From Ciona savignyi (Eukaryota; Chordata; Ascidiacea; Phlebobranchia; Cionidae), in assembly GCA_000149265.1 (NCBI GenBank), contig CH003206.1, forward strand, positions 37,265 through 101,264: a stretch of 64,000 bases of DNA, given 5' to 3'. Every line of letters begins with the position of its first letter. The first letter of the stretch is position 1. Below the pieces are notes generated by a model, which saw nothing but the letters and a program-made list of their open reading frames with translations, ran no database searches and had not been told where the DNA came from. The translations under genes were made by a program, and so were the position numbers. Positions 20,846 to 33,724 of the stretch are shown here, one piece after another.

Positions 20846-23739
20846 AATCTGAATATTTACGCAAACATATCACCAAAGACAAAGTCAAATATAATTGATT
20901 GCATTTTTACACATGCGTAGCCAACATGTGGTTTTAACAGGAACTCTGTCAATACCGCTAAAATCCTTCTTAATATAGAGCTCCAATGAATAATACCTCA
21001 ATATAAAAGATCTAAATAGAAACAAATTATAAAATTATTTTAACACCAAATTAAAAAAATAAACAAATTTGTTAAGTTTATATATGTTATAGCAAACTAA
21101 TGTTCACTTAAAATCTGTTCCAAATGGGGCATATCATAAAATAAATGCAATATGCGGGTTGCGCTTGTACTAAGCTGTTTAACTTTGCAGCACGCTAGAG
21201 TTTTTTTGCAATGGAAGAAAGTCTTTTTTTATCGATTAAGTCAACTGTCGACATTTTTATTTTGGTGGCGATAGCTCTTTACGTGACGTGGCATTTATGG
21301 AACAAAAGGTCTCCACAGAGCCCGCCTGGGCCAAGGGGAATCCCCCTGCTTGGAGCCATCACCGAAATGCGAAAGCACCCCGAACACGCAATGATGAAAT
21401 GGAACCAACAGTACGGCCCAGTCTGTATGGTGAGGTTAGGTCTTAAGGATGTCCTCGTGCTTGGAAGTTATGAGGCGGCTCATGAGGCGCTTGTTAAGAA
21501 CACACACATAGCGGATCGTCCGACTCATAATATCGAGGTGTTCTACGGAGGAAAGGGAATTTTGATGATCAATTCTGGATCTTTCCACCAAGAACAACGT
21601 AGGTTCGGACTGAACACGCTGAGGGAATATGGGATGGGTAGAAGAGCTCTAGAACCGACAATCCTAATCTATGTGAATGATCTCTGCGACAGAATCGAGA
21701 AATACGGATCTGATCCATTTGTTATAGACGGAGAGGTGTATTTGACAATCTCAAGCACCATATCCCATATTGTGTTCGGCCATGACGTAATTCACGACAA
21801 TCCTAAATTCAAGGAGATCATTTTCAAAATGATAGAACCGAACAAGTTAAACGTATTGGCCGGTATTCTCGCATTTGCCCCTTTTCTCAAGCACTTCCCA
21901 TTTTTCAGTACAGTTCATAAATCGAGCAAAGAATTTCGTTTAAAACTTCAATCCCTGATTGGCGAGGAGGTGCAAGAACATAAGAAAACACGTGACCCAA
22001 CCCAATCACGTGACTTTATCGACAGCTTTCTTCAAGCAATGGAAAAGACAGAGCGAAGTAAAAATTCTATGTAAACTTATAGAACATATGTTATCTTAAT
22101 CATACTACAGGACCAAAATATAAACGGTGTATAGTTTACGTATACACCTATAATGCACACATTTATTTTCTATTTTTAACAGTAAAAAAATATAAATTGT
22201 AAAAATTCTAACTTAATAGAAATAGGCTAACAGATTTTGGTCTACACATTGTTTCAACAAACCTTAGTTTTAGGAATTAATGGTTACATTACGGGACTAC
22301 TAACACAGTTAAGGTTGTCTTTATCCTTTGCCATATTTAACTGGCATGGTCTTAATCAATTAAATCACTGTGTTTAATTATTTTACAGGTGGTTATAAGT
22401 CAAAACTCGACCAAGACGGATTTGCTGACGTAGAAGATGGGAAATTGGACCCAAACTGGGAACCGTACTCCTCATTTACCATAGATCAGCTTACCGCAAT
22501 GGTAATTTATTTAAACGGGTGTGGCTGTGGTTAAACGACCAACGGTAATTTAGTTAAATGGGATTAGTTGTGGTGGTTTAAATGGTATAGTTATTTAAAT
22601 TTCAATAGAAACGTTAATGCCAGATAAACAACAATTGTGATGCAAATTAGAAAACGAAAATACAAAAATTTAAGTTATGGTAGTTAACATGGGAAGTTTT
22701 CAAACGGACAGTGTAGGTGTATGGAATACCGCTTTTGTTAAACAATTGGGTGGAATGGTCCCGTTTATAACACCTAGTCTCGTTTATTATAAACATAGAT
22801 AGCGAATACTTTGCGGAAATTACAAGTTAAAGATAATTACAGTTGGTATCGTTTGTTAGCATTTGTACGGATATCACATCATTTCACCAAGTTATTCAAT
22901 TTGGAAACTGATCAGAGGCTAATACTACTTCCGTGATACGTATCATTCTAGTGTTGCCAAGGAGGTCCAATCTAACGTATGATGAGCGCCAATAGGCAAT
23001 TAATCGGATAGCCTTAATACTTGCTCGTTTAGCCGTGTGTACTTTGTGTTTGGTGGTGATATTACTAAATGTTTGAGCAAGCGTTACAAAGTTTCTTCTT
23101 TTACTGGACTTAGTTTCAAATCCATGATGGGCTTGTTGCTTACACCATTTTCTATATTTAAGTCGGTATATGTATTGGTGGCGTTATCCTCCTGCCACAC
23201 GACCGTACGGGCGATTTGAGCGACCTGCTTTTGCGTGTTAATAAATGAATCTCTATGTTTAAAGGTTCGTGATCTTTTCATGGCGGCAACTGATACTACG
23301 TCATCTACCATTTGTTGGATCATTCTTTTCCTTTGCAAGAACACGGACGTCCAGATTAAAATGCAAGAAGAAATAGATGAAGTGTTGGGGCAGAACGGAA
23401 TCCTAAAATACGAGCTCGCCACCAAGATGCATTACGTTAGGGCTGTGATACAGGTTCGTGTGGATAGGATGTGACAAAACGTCGTGGGCATAATACGCTA
23501 TTAACAGACTTCCAACTCGAAACCGAAACACGGAACCAAAGACATAAACAATAAAACGTATGAACGATTGTGTAGCGAAATGGTTGATACGACCGATTCA
23601 TTTTCCGATTCCAAATATAAAAACGAGGCCATGGGTGTTGGCATCGATTCATATCACCTCCGTTCTTCACCGTTATGCGATCGTGTAAAGTAAGCAAACA
23701 TCACATAGTTTTTTTCCTCCATGGTTTACAGTGCTGTAA

Positions 23740-23880
23740 GCTGTGTTAAAATAACACATAACACACTGCTAATAGCTCCGGTAATCCGACAGTGGGTGTG
23801 AGGCGATCTGGCGACTGTCCGTGTGTAAACCCCCCTGGTTTTTGTATATACACCCCCGACCTGTCCGTGTGTAAACATTA
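23740..23880 (+). mobile_element. Family 1 SINE fragment in P1 intron 3
   Basis: AACACACTGCTAATAGCTCC, GTAATCCGACAGTGGGTGTG and GTCCGTGTGTAAACCCCCC match the family core. A family 2-like piece precedes it (about 23570-23660). Confidence 0.65.
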
Positions 23881-23899
23881 ATTTCCTATACACTATTCC

Positions 23900-24301
23900 A
23901 TTTCCAATATTTGTGCTGTTTAAACAAATTCTTGTATATTAAGGAAATTGCTGAATAAAAACACTATACACATCAGTGTGACCAAAATCACAATCTAATC
24001 TTGTGGTATTTAACCTGAGTTTTATTTTACAATACTCAGGTGTGGCCAAGATTAATTACTCCTATATGTAGGCTGTTTGTAAACGCGGTTTTGTTTAATA
24101 AGGAAATTGCTCAGTTAAGACCAAGCTAAGGAAATGCCTATATACATAACACTATACACCCCAATATAACCAAAATATTGAGTTTAACAGTTTGACCAAG
24201 TGGGTTCCACCCTGTTTTTTGCATTATTTAGATATGCTTTAAATTAATTAATTAACTTTCAGTATGGGTGATGTTTAAAAACGCCTTTTTTTCTATTTAA
24301 G
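23900..24301 (+). repeat. Duplicated exon 4 acceptor region in P1 intron 3
   Basis: TTAAGGAAATTGCT, the true start of exon 4 (24299 on), also occurs near 23940 and 24100. The 24100 copy extends further (CAGTTAAGACCAAGC against CGTTTGAGGACCAAGC). ACTATACAC and ACCAAAAT are shared too, giving imperfect units of about 160-200 bp that include decoy splice acceptors. Confidence 0.6.
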
Positions 24302-25254
24302 GAAATTGCTCGTTTGAGGACCAAGCGTCCCCCTTTCTCTTCCACATGCTTCAAACAGAGATACTTCGATCATGGGTTATAGAGGTTCCGAAAGATACCA
24401 TCGTTCTTACCAACATTTGGGGGATTCACCATGACGAAAAAATATGGAAGAATCCTTACGAATTCAATCCTGAAAGGCATCTCGACGCGAATGGCAACTT
24501 CGTTAAATCCAAGAAAGTTATGCAGTTCAATATCGGACTGCGGAGTTGCCTTGGACAGCAACTTGCAAATATGGAGTTATTCTTGGTCACAGTTTCGTTG
24601 TTTCATAGATTTTCCTTTTCACTTGTGAACCCTAAGATTGACATGGGAGGGGAAAGTATGGTGTCATTACGCCCATATCCATACGGCGTCGTGGCCACAA
24701 CACGAGGGTAAAGAACGTCGACAGAGTGTTTAACCCGATCGAAAAATATACCGATTTATATATAAAACGATATTAGCAACGAGCCCATCATGGGTTCGAA
24801 TTTAAGCCCCAAAATACCAGGGTGACAAACCTTTAAAGAAACTTTGGTCCAGCGGTTAGCGCGACAGATTTAAAAGAATAATATAAAAACTACCTTAATG
24901 ACAAGACCATGGCGGTTTCGAAACACAAACTCGTAAAAAAACAGGGTAAAAACGTTAGTGTTCTTAAATAGTCAGCGCCACAAATTCATATTCATTACGC
25001 AATTAAGAATGGCCAGCACATTACGGATCTGAAACTTGATCAAATCAAACGCTCAAACGCGGGGTAATTCTTACAGTAACAAATTGTTAAAGTACTATAG
25101 TTATGCATAGCTTACTTTGAAGCGGCATATTAAATGTAGATAACTGACCAATGTATATATTTATTAGCTATAATCTGTGTTGTTATGTTAGTATATCTGC
25201 ATGTGTTATATGCATCTTAAGTTTTCTGATCTTTTTTAGTCAATTCTTTATTAT

Positions 25255-25345
25255 TTACCACAACATGCAATAGCTTCAATACCCAACTGCGGCACGAGGC
25301 AATCTGACGATTTGTCGTGTTACAACGCCATTTGTTTTCACTGAG
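25255..25345 (+). mobile_element. Family 1 SINE fragment
   Basis: CATGCAATAGCTTCAATACC through GCACGAGGCAATCTGACGAT to a GTGTTACAACGCC junction. Short and diverged. Confidence 0.5.
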
Positions 25346-26844
25346 CTATTCTATTTATACATAATAGTGTATTTGTGGTGCCCATAATAAATGCATCGCC
25401 GGTAGTGTAAATCGCATTTGTGTGGTGTGTGTTGACATAATAGGTTATTTATGTTTAAGTCTTTATCACTTTGGGTGTTCCGTGATTAAGCAGAGGAATT
25501 AATAAATGTGGTGGAAACCTACACACTTGAATCGGTGTAAAAAAGTACTCATTAGCTACACCCCTTGCATTATCTTAATTAGTGGGAAACTAAAAGGAGG
25601 GAAAGGGGGAAGAAGGAACACTACACAATAAAAAAGATAAGGAAATTAGGGATAGTTAGGACTGGGAAAAATAGTTAGTTAGGACTGGGAAAATAGCGTT
25701 ATTTCTGGGGTTGAGATTAGTGTTCGGTACAGGGATAGAACGAGTTTAAATAGTTTGAGTACGCAGTTTCCCATTTTCCCTCCTTTTTTAGTTGCCCTTA
25801 TTGGTCACGAAAATTATGAAAGAGACCGGTAGTACAAGGACAGGTTAATCAAATGTTGAATAGTTGGTAAACTTTTTAGTTTTTTTTATGACAATAGAAC
25901 TAAGCAATTTGTTTTTGAATAAGAAAAGCCTGCTAATACTGTGTACTGCTAAAATGTATACTTTCTATGCCGATAAGCGTAGTAGTTTCTTAAATAAAGC
26001 GTTCGTAAAGTTTTTTAACGTAACTTCACATAAAAATCACCATTCACCCATTGATTGTTTAAATTTTAATTTTATATTGCGCAACGAAAGAATGTAACTT
26101 TATATTTTTAAAAGGCTAGGAATCACTGGCTAATGAAAAGGGAAGCCTAGACCACAAAACTTCAAAACTATAATGCACAACAAACAAGTCGAAATTCCAC
26201 ACTGTCACGCAAAAAAAACAACAATAGTTGGGTAGTTTTGCTGCATTTTACCACAATAGAAACACCAATTGCAGTGAACCGTTTACGGAAAGCCCCTTCA
26301 ATATTATTTTTAGCACAGTGCGATTGTCCTATTGACTTGGTAATTTTGCTGCTCAATCCAGTATTAACTAACTGATGTTTTTACAAAACTAATCTACAAA
26401 TTACAAAACTAACCTGATATTTTGAATTATGTGGTTTTATTTTATCAGTGATCACCTAGTTACTTTGTATTATTGAAAACATGGAGGGGTAACTTTAGTT
26501 CGACGAGCGGGTTACAAAAGTTCAGTGATACAGTGTCGGAAGAAAAAGGTTAGGAACACAATAACTTGACAAGCAAACCCGTAAAATACGTGAGTTTCCA
26601 GAATGCGTTTAGCGACAATATTTTATTCTGCAATTAAATACAAAGAAGTGCAAGGTAGATGTTATATTGATAAATAAATTCTGTAATTATGGTAGTTTAT
26701 AATATTTTTTTGGGTTAATTATTTGATTGATAAATACGGTTTGTATGCTTTTTTTCTTTTTTTAAATATCTTTCCTTAAATTAAAATTAAACCGAAGTTT
26801 ACTTCTGGTTGGCGGCAAGAGATTATTCTCAACTTTAAAACGAT

Positions 26845-27030
26845 GCGAAAGGATCAGTCGTTTATGTTTATACCCGTTTATATAAAAACGCAAAGGCGTG
26901 TTAACACACGGGTCGTCAGATGAACTCGCATCCCCCTTCAAACTTCATAAGCTATTGTTGTGTATTGTGCAATATATAGAGACGTTACTTCAGTTTTGAT
27001 AAAACCCATATATCCTTTAAGTGGAAACAA
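26845..27030 (-). mobile_element. Family 1 SINE, diverged
   Basis: Tail first (TTTATGTTTATACCCG), then GTTAACACACGGGTCGTCAG, AGCTATTGTTGTGTATTGTG and GACGTTACTTCAGTTTTGA. Confidence 0.6.
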
Positions 27031-27329
27031 CCGACAAGTTAATATTCAGTTTTGATTTAACCTTTTGCCTAAAAATGAAAAAAACTATCCCACCAAGCGA
27101 TTTAACAGATAGATCTAAACTCTGCCTTTTGAGATCAGACAATGAACACCTTTTCAAACGTCTTGTGCAGAAAAAGGGTGTTTAATTAGGTTATGCATTT
27201 GCTTTAGTTAATAAGATTTTACACTATCGAATTTATCTTATAAAAAAAAATACAAACTATTAAGTTTCGATTAAAAGTTTTATTTATGACCCATAACTAA
27301 CTATTTGATCTAGATTATTCTTGAGTATA

Positions 27330-29767
27330 ATGGATATTGCAGCGGACATGATAAAAGAAGTGTGCGCGGTTCAAACCATAAGGGGAGCAATTGATACAAT
27401 CCTCTTGCTGGCGATTGTATTTTACCTGACGCGGCTTTTCTGGAATCGAAGATCTCCACTTAGCCCGCCTGGACCCAGGGGAATCCCCCTAATTGGAGCC
27501 ATTACCAAGATAGGGAAGCACCCCGAACACGCAATGATGAAATGGAACCAGCAGTACGGCCCAGTATGTATGGTGAGGGTTAGGATTTAAAAGATGTCCT
27601 CGTGCTTCGGGAGTTATGAGGCGGCTCATGAGGCGCTTGTTAAGAACACACACATAGGCGGATCGTCCACCAAATGGAATCCCAATCTTTAAAAGTGGAC
27701 AAGGTATCTTTATGATCAATTCTGGATCTTTCCACCAAGAACAACGTAGGTTCGGACTGAACACGCTGAGGGAATTTGGGATGGGTAGAAGAGCTCTAGA
27801 ACCGACAATCCTAATCTATGTGAATGATCTCTGCGACAGAATCGAGAAATACGGATCTGATCCATTTGCCATTGATAACGAGATTTATACAGTCATCGCA
27901 AGTACAATTAGTCATATTGTATGTGGACATAACGTAACAGAAGACAGTGAAGACTTTAGATATATCTTAAGAAGGCTAAACGACAAGAGCAAGCTCAATG
28001 CGTTATCAGGGATTTTGGCCTTTGCTCCATTTCTGCGCCACTTTCCGCTGTTCCGAATGCTGTATCGCAGAACATTGGAATTACAAGAATTGATTCACAG
28101 TGTCTTACAAAAAGAGATTGACGAACACGAAGTAACCCGAGACCCCAAAGAACCACGTGACTACATCGACAGCTTTCTTACTGAAATGGAGAAGTCGCGT
28201 AATCAAACAACAAAAGGTTGTATAGGTCATTACTTTATTAGCTAAACTCTGATAAAGGTAGAATACAAAGCCACGAAATATATATTTTACAATTGCAGAG
28301 ATTCCAATATCTCATAGAGAATATTTTGACATAAAAATATAATGATTATGAGACTAAAATTTCGGCATTCAATTGCTAAGTTTGTTTCATGTTTTAACGA
28401 CTGTCGTTTCAAGCCCTTTTCCGGTATTCATTTTTATAAAAGGTCCTGTTACGTATTTTCAAATTAAAATAAACCAATACAACCAAATAATCATAGGGGA
28501 CGAGGTATCGAACGATTCACCATGTCAAGAAAATAAGGATTTCCGTGAACAACAAGACCCGAATTGGAAGAAATACAGTTCTTTTAGTAAAGAACAACTA
28601 GTTGCGATGGTAACTTTACATTAAATTTTAATTTATAAGTGGATTCAAAAAATGTTTTTATTGTCATGTTCAATAAAGAATGCTGGAAAAAATGAGTTAA
28701 GTATTTATTATTTTGTGAGGCAAAGATTTTATATATTTCACTAACTAACAGTCTCGGTATCGTATTCAAATAAAATAGATATATTATTTCATGTGAAAAA
28801 AACCTTTATATTGTGTTATAGGCCAACTTGTATAAGAAAGTCTAAAATCTCCTTTTTACAGTGCAGTGATCTCTTCATAGCGGGAACGGATACAACGACA
28901 TCAACCATATGTTGGATCATCCTCTACCTTTGTCAGTATCCGGAGGTTCAACGGAAGTTTCAGGAAGAGGTGGATCGTGTCCTCGGCTCCAGTGGAGTTC
29001 TGAAGATGGCTCACGCTGAAAAGATGCCATACGCGAGAGCAGTTATACAGGTAAGCCTTTTTGTTCAGTTTTCAAACTTACGATTTGGTGACGTACATTT
29101 TGTTCATTTAATATACTTTTTGTTGATTTCTTAAACGCTTTGTTAACTTTTATACGTTTTGTTGATGTGTTATACGTTTTGTTGATATGTTATACGTACA
29201 ATTTGTTGATTTATTATACGTTTCAACTCTGTAAAACCACACATACAATAAATATGTGTCCATGATTGTGATTTGTTTTGTTCCATAGATACCAGGCGAA
29301 AGTAAACGGCCATTATGAAAGTTAATAAGCCTATTTGATCTTTCTTCCCTTCCAGGAAATCAACCGAATGAGACCGAACGTTCCACTATCCGTGCCCCAT
29401 TACTCTAGTACAGATACTTCTATCATGGGCTACAGAATTCCAAAAGCCACCATCGTGCTTACCAACATTTGGGGAATTCACCATGACGAAAAAATATGGA
29501 AGAATCCTTACGAATTCAACCCTGAGAGGCATCTCGACGTTCATGGCAATTTTGTTAAATCGAAAAAAGTAATCCACTTTAATATCGGACTGCGTAGTTG
29601 CCTTGGACAGCAACTTGCAAATATGGAGCAATTCTTAGTCACAGTTTCGTTGTTTCATAGATTTTCTATTTCTCTAAAGCCTGGTGAAAAAGCTGACATG
29701 GCAGGGGAGAAGTGTTGTTTCTTTAAGACCGTATTCTTACAATGTTGTCACTAAAAAAAGATTGTAA
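27330..29767 (+). pseudogene. CYP2-like cytochrome P450 P2, five single-base frameshifts
   Basis: Exons: 27330-28216, 28497-28609, 28862-29050 and 29356-29767, with the same structure and phases as P1, P3 and P4. It has the N-terminal anchor, PPGPRG, the I-helix AGTDTT, EINR (ExxR), FNPERHLD and the haem loop FNIGLRSCLG. Against P3 and P4, exon 1 has four extra single bases within about 90 bp (near 27580, 27592, 27618 and 27657), and exon 4 has one near 29708 that diverts the last residues to an earlier stop (29752-29754) instead of 29765-29767. The insertions cluster, which fits a poor-quality read as well as decay. Exon 3 and the first bases of intron 3 are almost identical to those of P3. 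Confidence 0.8.
29095..29225 (+). repeat. Short tandem repeat in P2 intron 3
   Basis: Four to five degenerate units of about 22-26 bp built on TTATACGTTTTGTTGAT. P3 lacks the expansion at the same place. Confidence 0.7.
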
Positions 29768-30179
29768 AGTAATTCTAATTTCACAACCCAAGCATTGTAC
29801 ATATTACTGTTTGTTAGTATTTTCCATAAGCATTTCATGAGTACCACTGTATATATTGTATTTTTTTTATTTACGGCTGTTCCTGATATTCGTCTATTTA
29901 GCGTATCAATGAAATTATATATTCAATTTACCTTCAAAAACATTCGTGTTTTATATCTCTTAAAAACTAACTTGAACTTTTGTACCTCGTTGATTAACCA
30001 ATAGTTACCTTTCGTAACTGCAGTTGTGTACGTGCGGTATGGGTGTAAAGCATCGGTCATGTACATACTGTGTAACACATAGGATCCCGAACTGAGTAAG
30101 GTTAAAATATTGCTTTACGAAACGCGACCAAAGCGTTTTAAAAAATAGAAGTCAAAAGTTGCGACTTATTCCTATTAAG

Positions 30180-30465
30180 CAGTTTGGTGGGTCAGTGCGT
30201 TCCCTTTCAGTCAAAGGTTTGCAGGTTTAAAATGGTCGCTAGCTGGTCAGCTGTGTCCTTGGGTAAGGCACTTAACGGACATTTCTTTAGCCCAGTGTAT
30301 TAATGGGTTCCTATAACAATTAAAGGAACGTTTCATTCATATTTAAAACAGTACATTATTGCCCCAATAATCCGACGATGGGCGTGAAGTAATCACACTA
30401 TTGCCCGTGTAATAACTCTTCCGCTTTTTTCCATACACTGGGTTATAATATAATTATCCTATCCG
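30180..30465 (+). mobile_element. Family 1 SINE, near full length
   Basis: The tRNA-like head (TTGGTGGGTCAGTGCG, AAGGTTTGCAGGTTTAAAAT) leads through CTTGGGTAAGGCACTTAACG and AATCCGACGATGGGCGTGAA to the ATTATCCTATCC tail. About 285 bp. Confidence 0.8.
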
Positions 30466-30899
30466 ATACAATTCCTACCAAGAATCCACTACAGAAATAA
30501 ACGACATTTTAGCAGGATTGGCATTTGAATTTTAATATTCTAATCGACCATATTGTGATATGTTGGTTGATCGCTCCTCAAACAATGTGCTCACGCCCCT
30601 TTATTAAGTCCATAAAGATTAAAGGTTAGAATGGATTACTATAAAGTATTTACCTTACTATGGCAAACTCTATATCGGTTGTCTGACAAACAAAAGGCAC
30701 CAATGCGTTCAAAGTCCAATTCTTTGTTTATTCTGCTCAAAATAAATCGAAATTTAGTTTACCGAATTTTACCACATGCACTTCATTATTGTTATATTCG
30801 TTTTGTTTGCTGTTTTTATGACTACCAGTTGATATATTTAGTTTGACCAATTCTTGCTTTAAAAGTTGGCCAAAGTAAACCGATGGGTTGAAAACTAAC

Positions 30900-30995
30900 T
30901 CGTATTTATTTTTACCGAGCCAGGTTTCGTACCCATGATGGGCTCGTGACTAAAACCGTTTTTGTATAGCGTCGGTATATGTATCGGTCGTACAA
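30900..30995 (-). repeat. Family 2 SINE fragment
   Basis: GTTTCGTACCCATGATGGGC, then AAACCGTTTTTGTATAGCGT and GGTATATGTATCGGTCG, is the inverse of the Ser/Leu-like family. A fragment of family 1 core follows (about 31010-31090). Confidence 0.55.
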
Positions 30996-31334
30996 CTCGT
31001 ATTTAACGCTCTGCAGAAGCTCCTGTAACCCTGCGGCGGCAGCTGACGATTGCCAGAGTGATAATAACCCGTGTGCCACAACACCCAACACCGTGATTTC
31101 CAATAGCAATTTACCTTCTCATGCAGTCTCTCAAATCTGAAAATAAAAATGAGTATATTTCCCAACAATCCGTCAACCCCCCGTATGGCTCAATATACAA
31201 TAAAAAAGCAACAAAAAAGAAAAATGGGAAACGCTCTAATAAATCAAAAGTCACATATAGAATAAGATAACATAATTAAATTGGGTTTAAATAAAGTGTA
31301 TCTAACGCTATTGTTTAATATATATAATCATAGG

Positions 31335-31392
31335 ATATTCATGTTTATCGTCAGAATATCGTTGTCCGCAGTCATGTTACCGGAAAATAGCG
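31335..31392 (-). mobile_element. Family 1 SINE tail fragment
   Basis: AGGATATTCATGTTTATCG, then GTCAG and CATGTTACCGG, with internal deletion. Confidence 0.5.
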
Positions 31393-33724
31393 TATAAAAT
31401 ATACTCTGCTATAAGGTTTAACCAGCGATTTGATGACGGCCGTCAGCTGAAAGGTAGATCAAAAACGAGGAAATCGAACGGTTGTTCATGTAAACGATTT
31501 CCCATCCGAATGTATAAACACGAAGCAAAGAGAGATACCCGCTAAAGATAATCACATGCAAACAACGTAGGCCAACAACGAGCGTATCAATGACGGTTTA
31601 TACAAATTGCGATTAATACCTGTAATTGCACGAGAAATAACCCATAATAATAAATCCTTCCTATTTTTTAATATGAAAAAGCTACAATCCAGATTTAAAA
31701 TATATCTAAAATTTTTAAATAAAAACAATTAATGTGTTTTAATAGAATACTAAAGGTGTGTTTTAAAACATAATATATATTGTTGATTTCCACTATCGTT
31801 CCTATTCAAGATGATTATTGACTAATAAGAACCTAACATGTTGCCTATGCAAAGTTTATTATATTTTTAAACCACCATAAAAATTAAAATACCATTTTAT
31901 TCGTTGTTAACTTTTAGTGTTAGTTGGATTCTATAGCGAGAAGTATTTGCCAAGGTAACTATCGGTCGACGACAGGGTTACAAAAGTTCACGGAACCGTG
32001 ACGGATAGAAAAAGGTGGAATACAGCAAGTGAACGAGAGAGGTTCAACGTTTTCAGTTGGTATTTACAGCAAATGTGTAAACAAGATGGACTATTTTGTA
32101 CTTTGATTGCAGCTAATGTGGCTGTTGTGCAATTGCATTCATAACACTTTATCATAGCTTATGCATACATTAATAATTTAGGCTATGCCATAGGTTAGTT
32201 TAATATTTTGTATGGTTGATATTCTTAGTACGCCAGTGTTTTGTTGTTAAGGTGGCTTGCTTGTTTTCAGTCGTAGTGAAGTACACATTACTGCTTGAGT
32301 TTTTCGTAGTTACATATTATGGCGTGAATTCCCTACATTATTAAGCTGGTTGAGACTGTCTTTAAATTAATTAGTCTTTTCGATTAACAGGAAGTCGTAT
32401 AGTTGGACTAAACTTCGTGCAAGTTAGTTATTAAGCTGTAGATGTATAAGGTTAACAATCCGGCGGATAACAGCATTGGTTACACGCATAACTTGCAAAG
32501 CGTTTCTCAAAATACAATCTCGACATTACATAAGCCTAATTTTAACGAGAAAACTTTTTTTAATTATTTTGTAACGACATTACACATTTGTTGGCATTTA
32601 AGACCTTAAATAGACAATAATATATGATGTATTAAGTGCTTTTTAATGAAAATTATCCAATTGTGATGTGATAATGAATCTTAACTTAACATAAACGTCT
32701 ATATCGCCATTGTTACATGGCATAATCGTTTGTGAATCACATACAGCATTAGGTTGGCAATAAGAATTAAACTGTGTTTACCCCAACACAGTTTTCTTGA
32801 GAGCATATATAAAGCTACATTGATAAGGATAGCGATAGAACATAGAATCGATTTTCGTTTTATTCAGCAACATTAGTAAACCGTACAGTATTGTATAATG
32901 CCCACATTGGGGTTATTGAGGATTTTGTAGTGTGTGGTATAGGGTGACGACCTTACTGTATTGGATGTAACTTAGTAACCTACTGGATTTTAGTTGCATC
33001 CTTGCTTGCCCAAGCTTACAACCGACTGAAACGGCTGGCTTCCACTCGACAACATTTCGTGAATGAGTTGACGCTTTCGTGTCTAGAATCGTGATTTGCC
33101 ATCTGCCAGCAGATAAAACGCACATGACAGTCCCGCTACAAGCGACGATCTGTCCCATTTTCATGCCGCTACAAGCGATGAAAAATTGGCGGATCGTGTG
33201 CTAGTTTTCAATTTAGTGGGTGTAGCAATGGATTCGTGATTTGAAAATGACGTTTATCGTGGAATTAAAAATACTGTTTATGTCCTTTGGTGTGATTTAG
33301 TTGTACAGTAGAAGATATCTAAGAAAATTGATTAGATGTAACGGAAGATTTAAAAAGGATGGCGATGTATTAGTACGGGCATAATCACGAAATGCGGTTT
33401 TTATGGTGAACAAAAAATAAAAGAAACAAATTAGTTGAGTTAACGAAAACTACGTAAATCCAATCAAATTGCACATACTTATCAAAATGTGGTTTCGTAG
33501 TTACGTAAAATGTTCTATTTTCGGTAATAGGAGTGCAAATAAACAGTAGGTGGTAATTCAGAAATGTTGATTTTAGGTCTAGTCTAGTACAACATAATCG
33601 CCCATTATTATCTACATCTTTTATGACGCAACCTAATAGCTTTTACGACGCAACTTAACGGTTTAGCGTACAGATAAAAGTGTAAATATAATGGACAAAC
33701 AACCCGTCGAGATAGCTTACACGA

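Larger units (their letters stand above)
16470..21210. other. Gene-poor spacer between the IRF gene and P450 P1
   Basis: No exon with domain signal or consistent splice phase was found. It holds SINE relics (listed separately) and AT-rich sequence. A GCTGCTGCTGCTG run lies near 19516, and a short TA repeat near 19010. Confidence 0.5.
21211..24711 (+). pseudogene. CYP2-like cytochrome P450 P1, two frameshifts in exon 4
   Basis: Haem monooxygenase expected to sit in the endoplasmic reticulum. Exons: 21211-22057, 22389-22501, 23265-23453 and 24302-24711, with the same phases as P2-P4. Exon 1 has a hydrophobic N-terminal anchor and the PPGPRG hinge. Exon 3 has the I-helix, with AATDTT in place of the family's AGTDTT. 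Exon 4 has the ERR triad arginine region FNPERHLD and the haem loop FNIGLRSCLG with its cysteine ligand. Compared with P2-P4, exon 4 carries two single-base insertions, one in the C run near 24330 and one near TATAGAGGTTCC (about 24379-24385), which break the frame just after the EIAR (ExxR) helix. Either a recent pseudogene or two assembly errors. The middle of exon 2 (YKSKLDQDGFADVEDG) differs from its paralogues. ATG 21211 is the first Met before the anchor. Substrate unknown. Confidence 0.8.
24712..27329. other. Spacer between P1 and P2
   Basis: No gene recognised. Two family 2 SINE pieces lie at about 24720-24830 (CATCATGGGTTCGAATTTAAG) and 24835-24960 (GGTCCAGCGGTTAGCGCGAC). A short block near 26490-26560 (GGGTTACAAAAGTTCA) recurs near 31970 upstream of P3, which suggests the P2 and P3 upstream regions are duplicates. 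Confidence 0.45.
29768..33724. other. Spacer between P2 and P3
   Basis: No gene recognised. Holds the SINEs at 30180, 30905 and 31335 and a block near 31960-32060 that matches the upstream region of P2. Confidence 0.45.
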
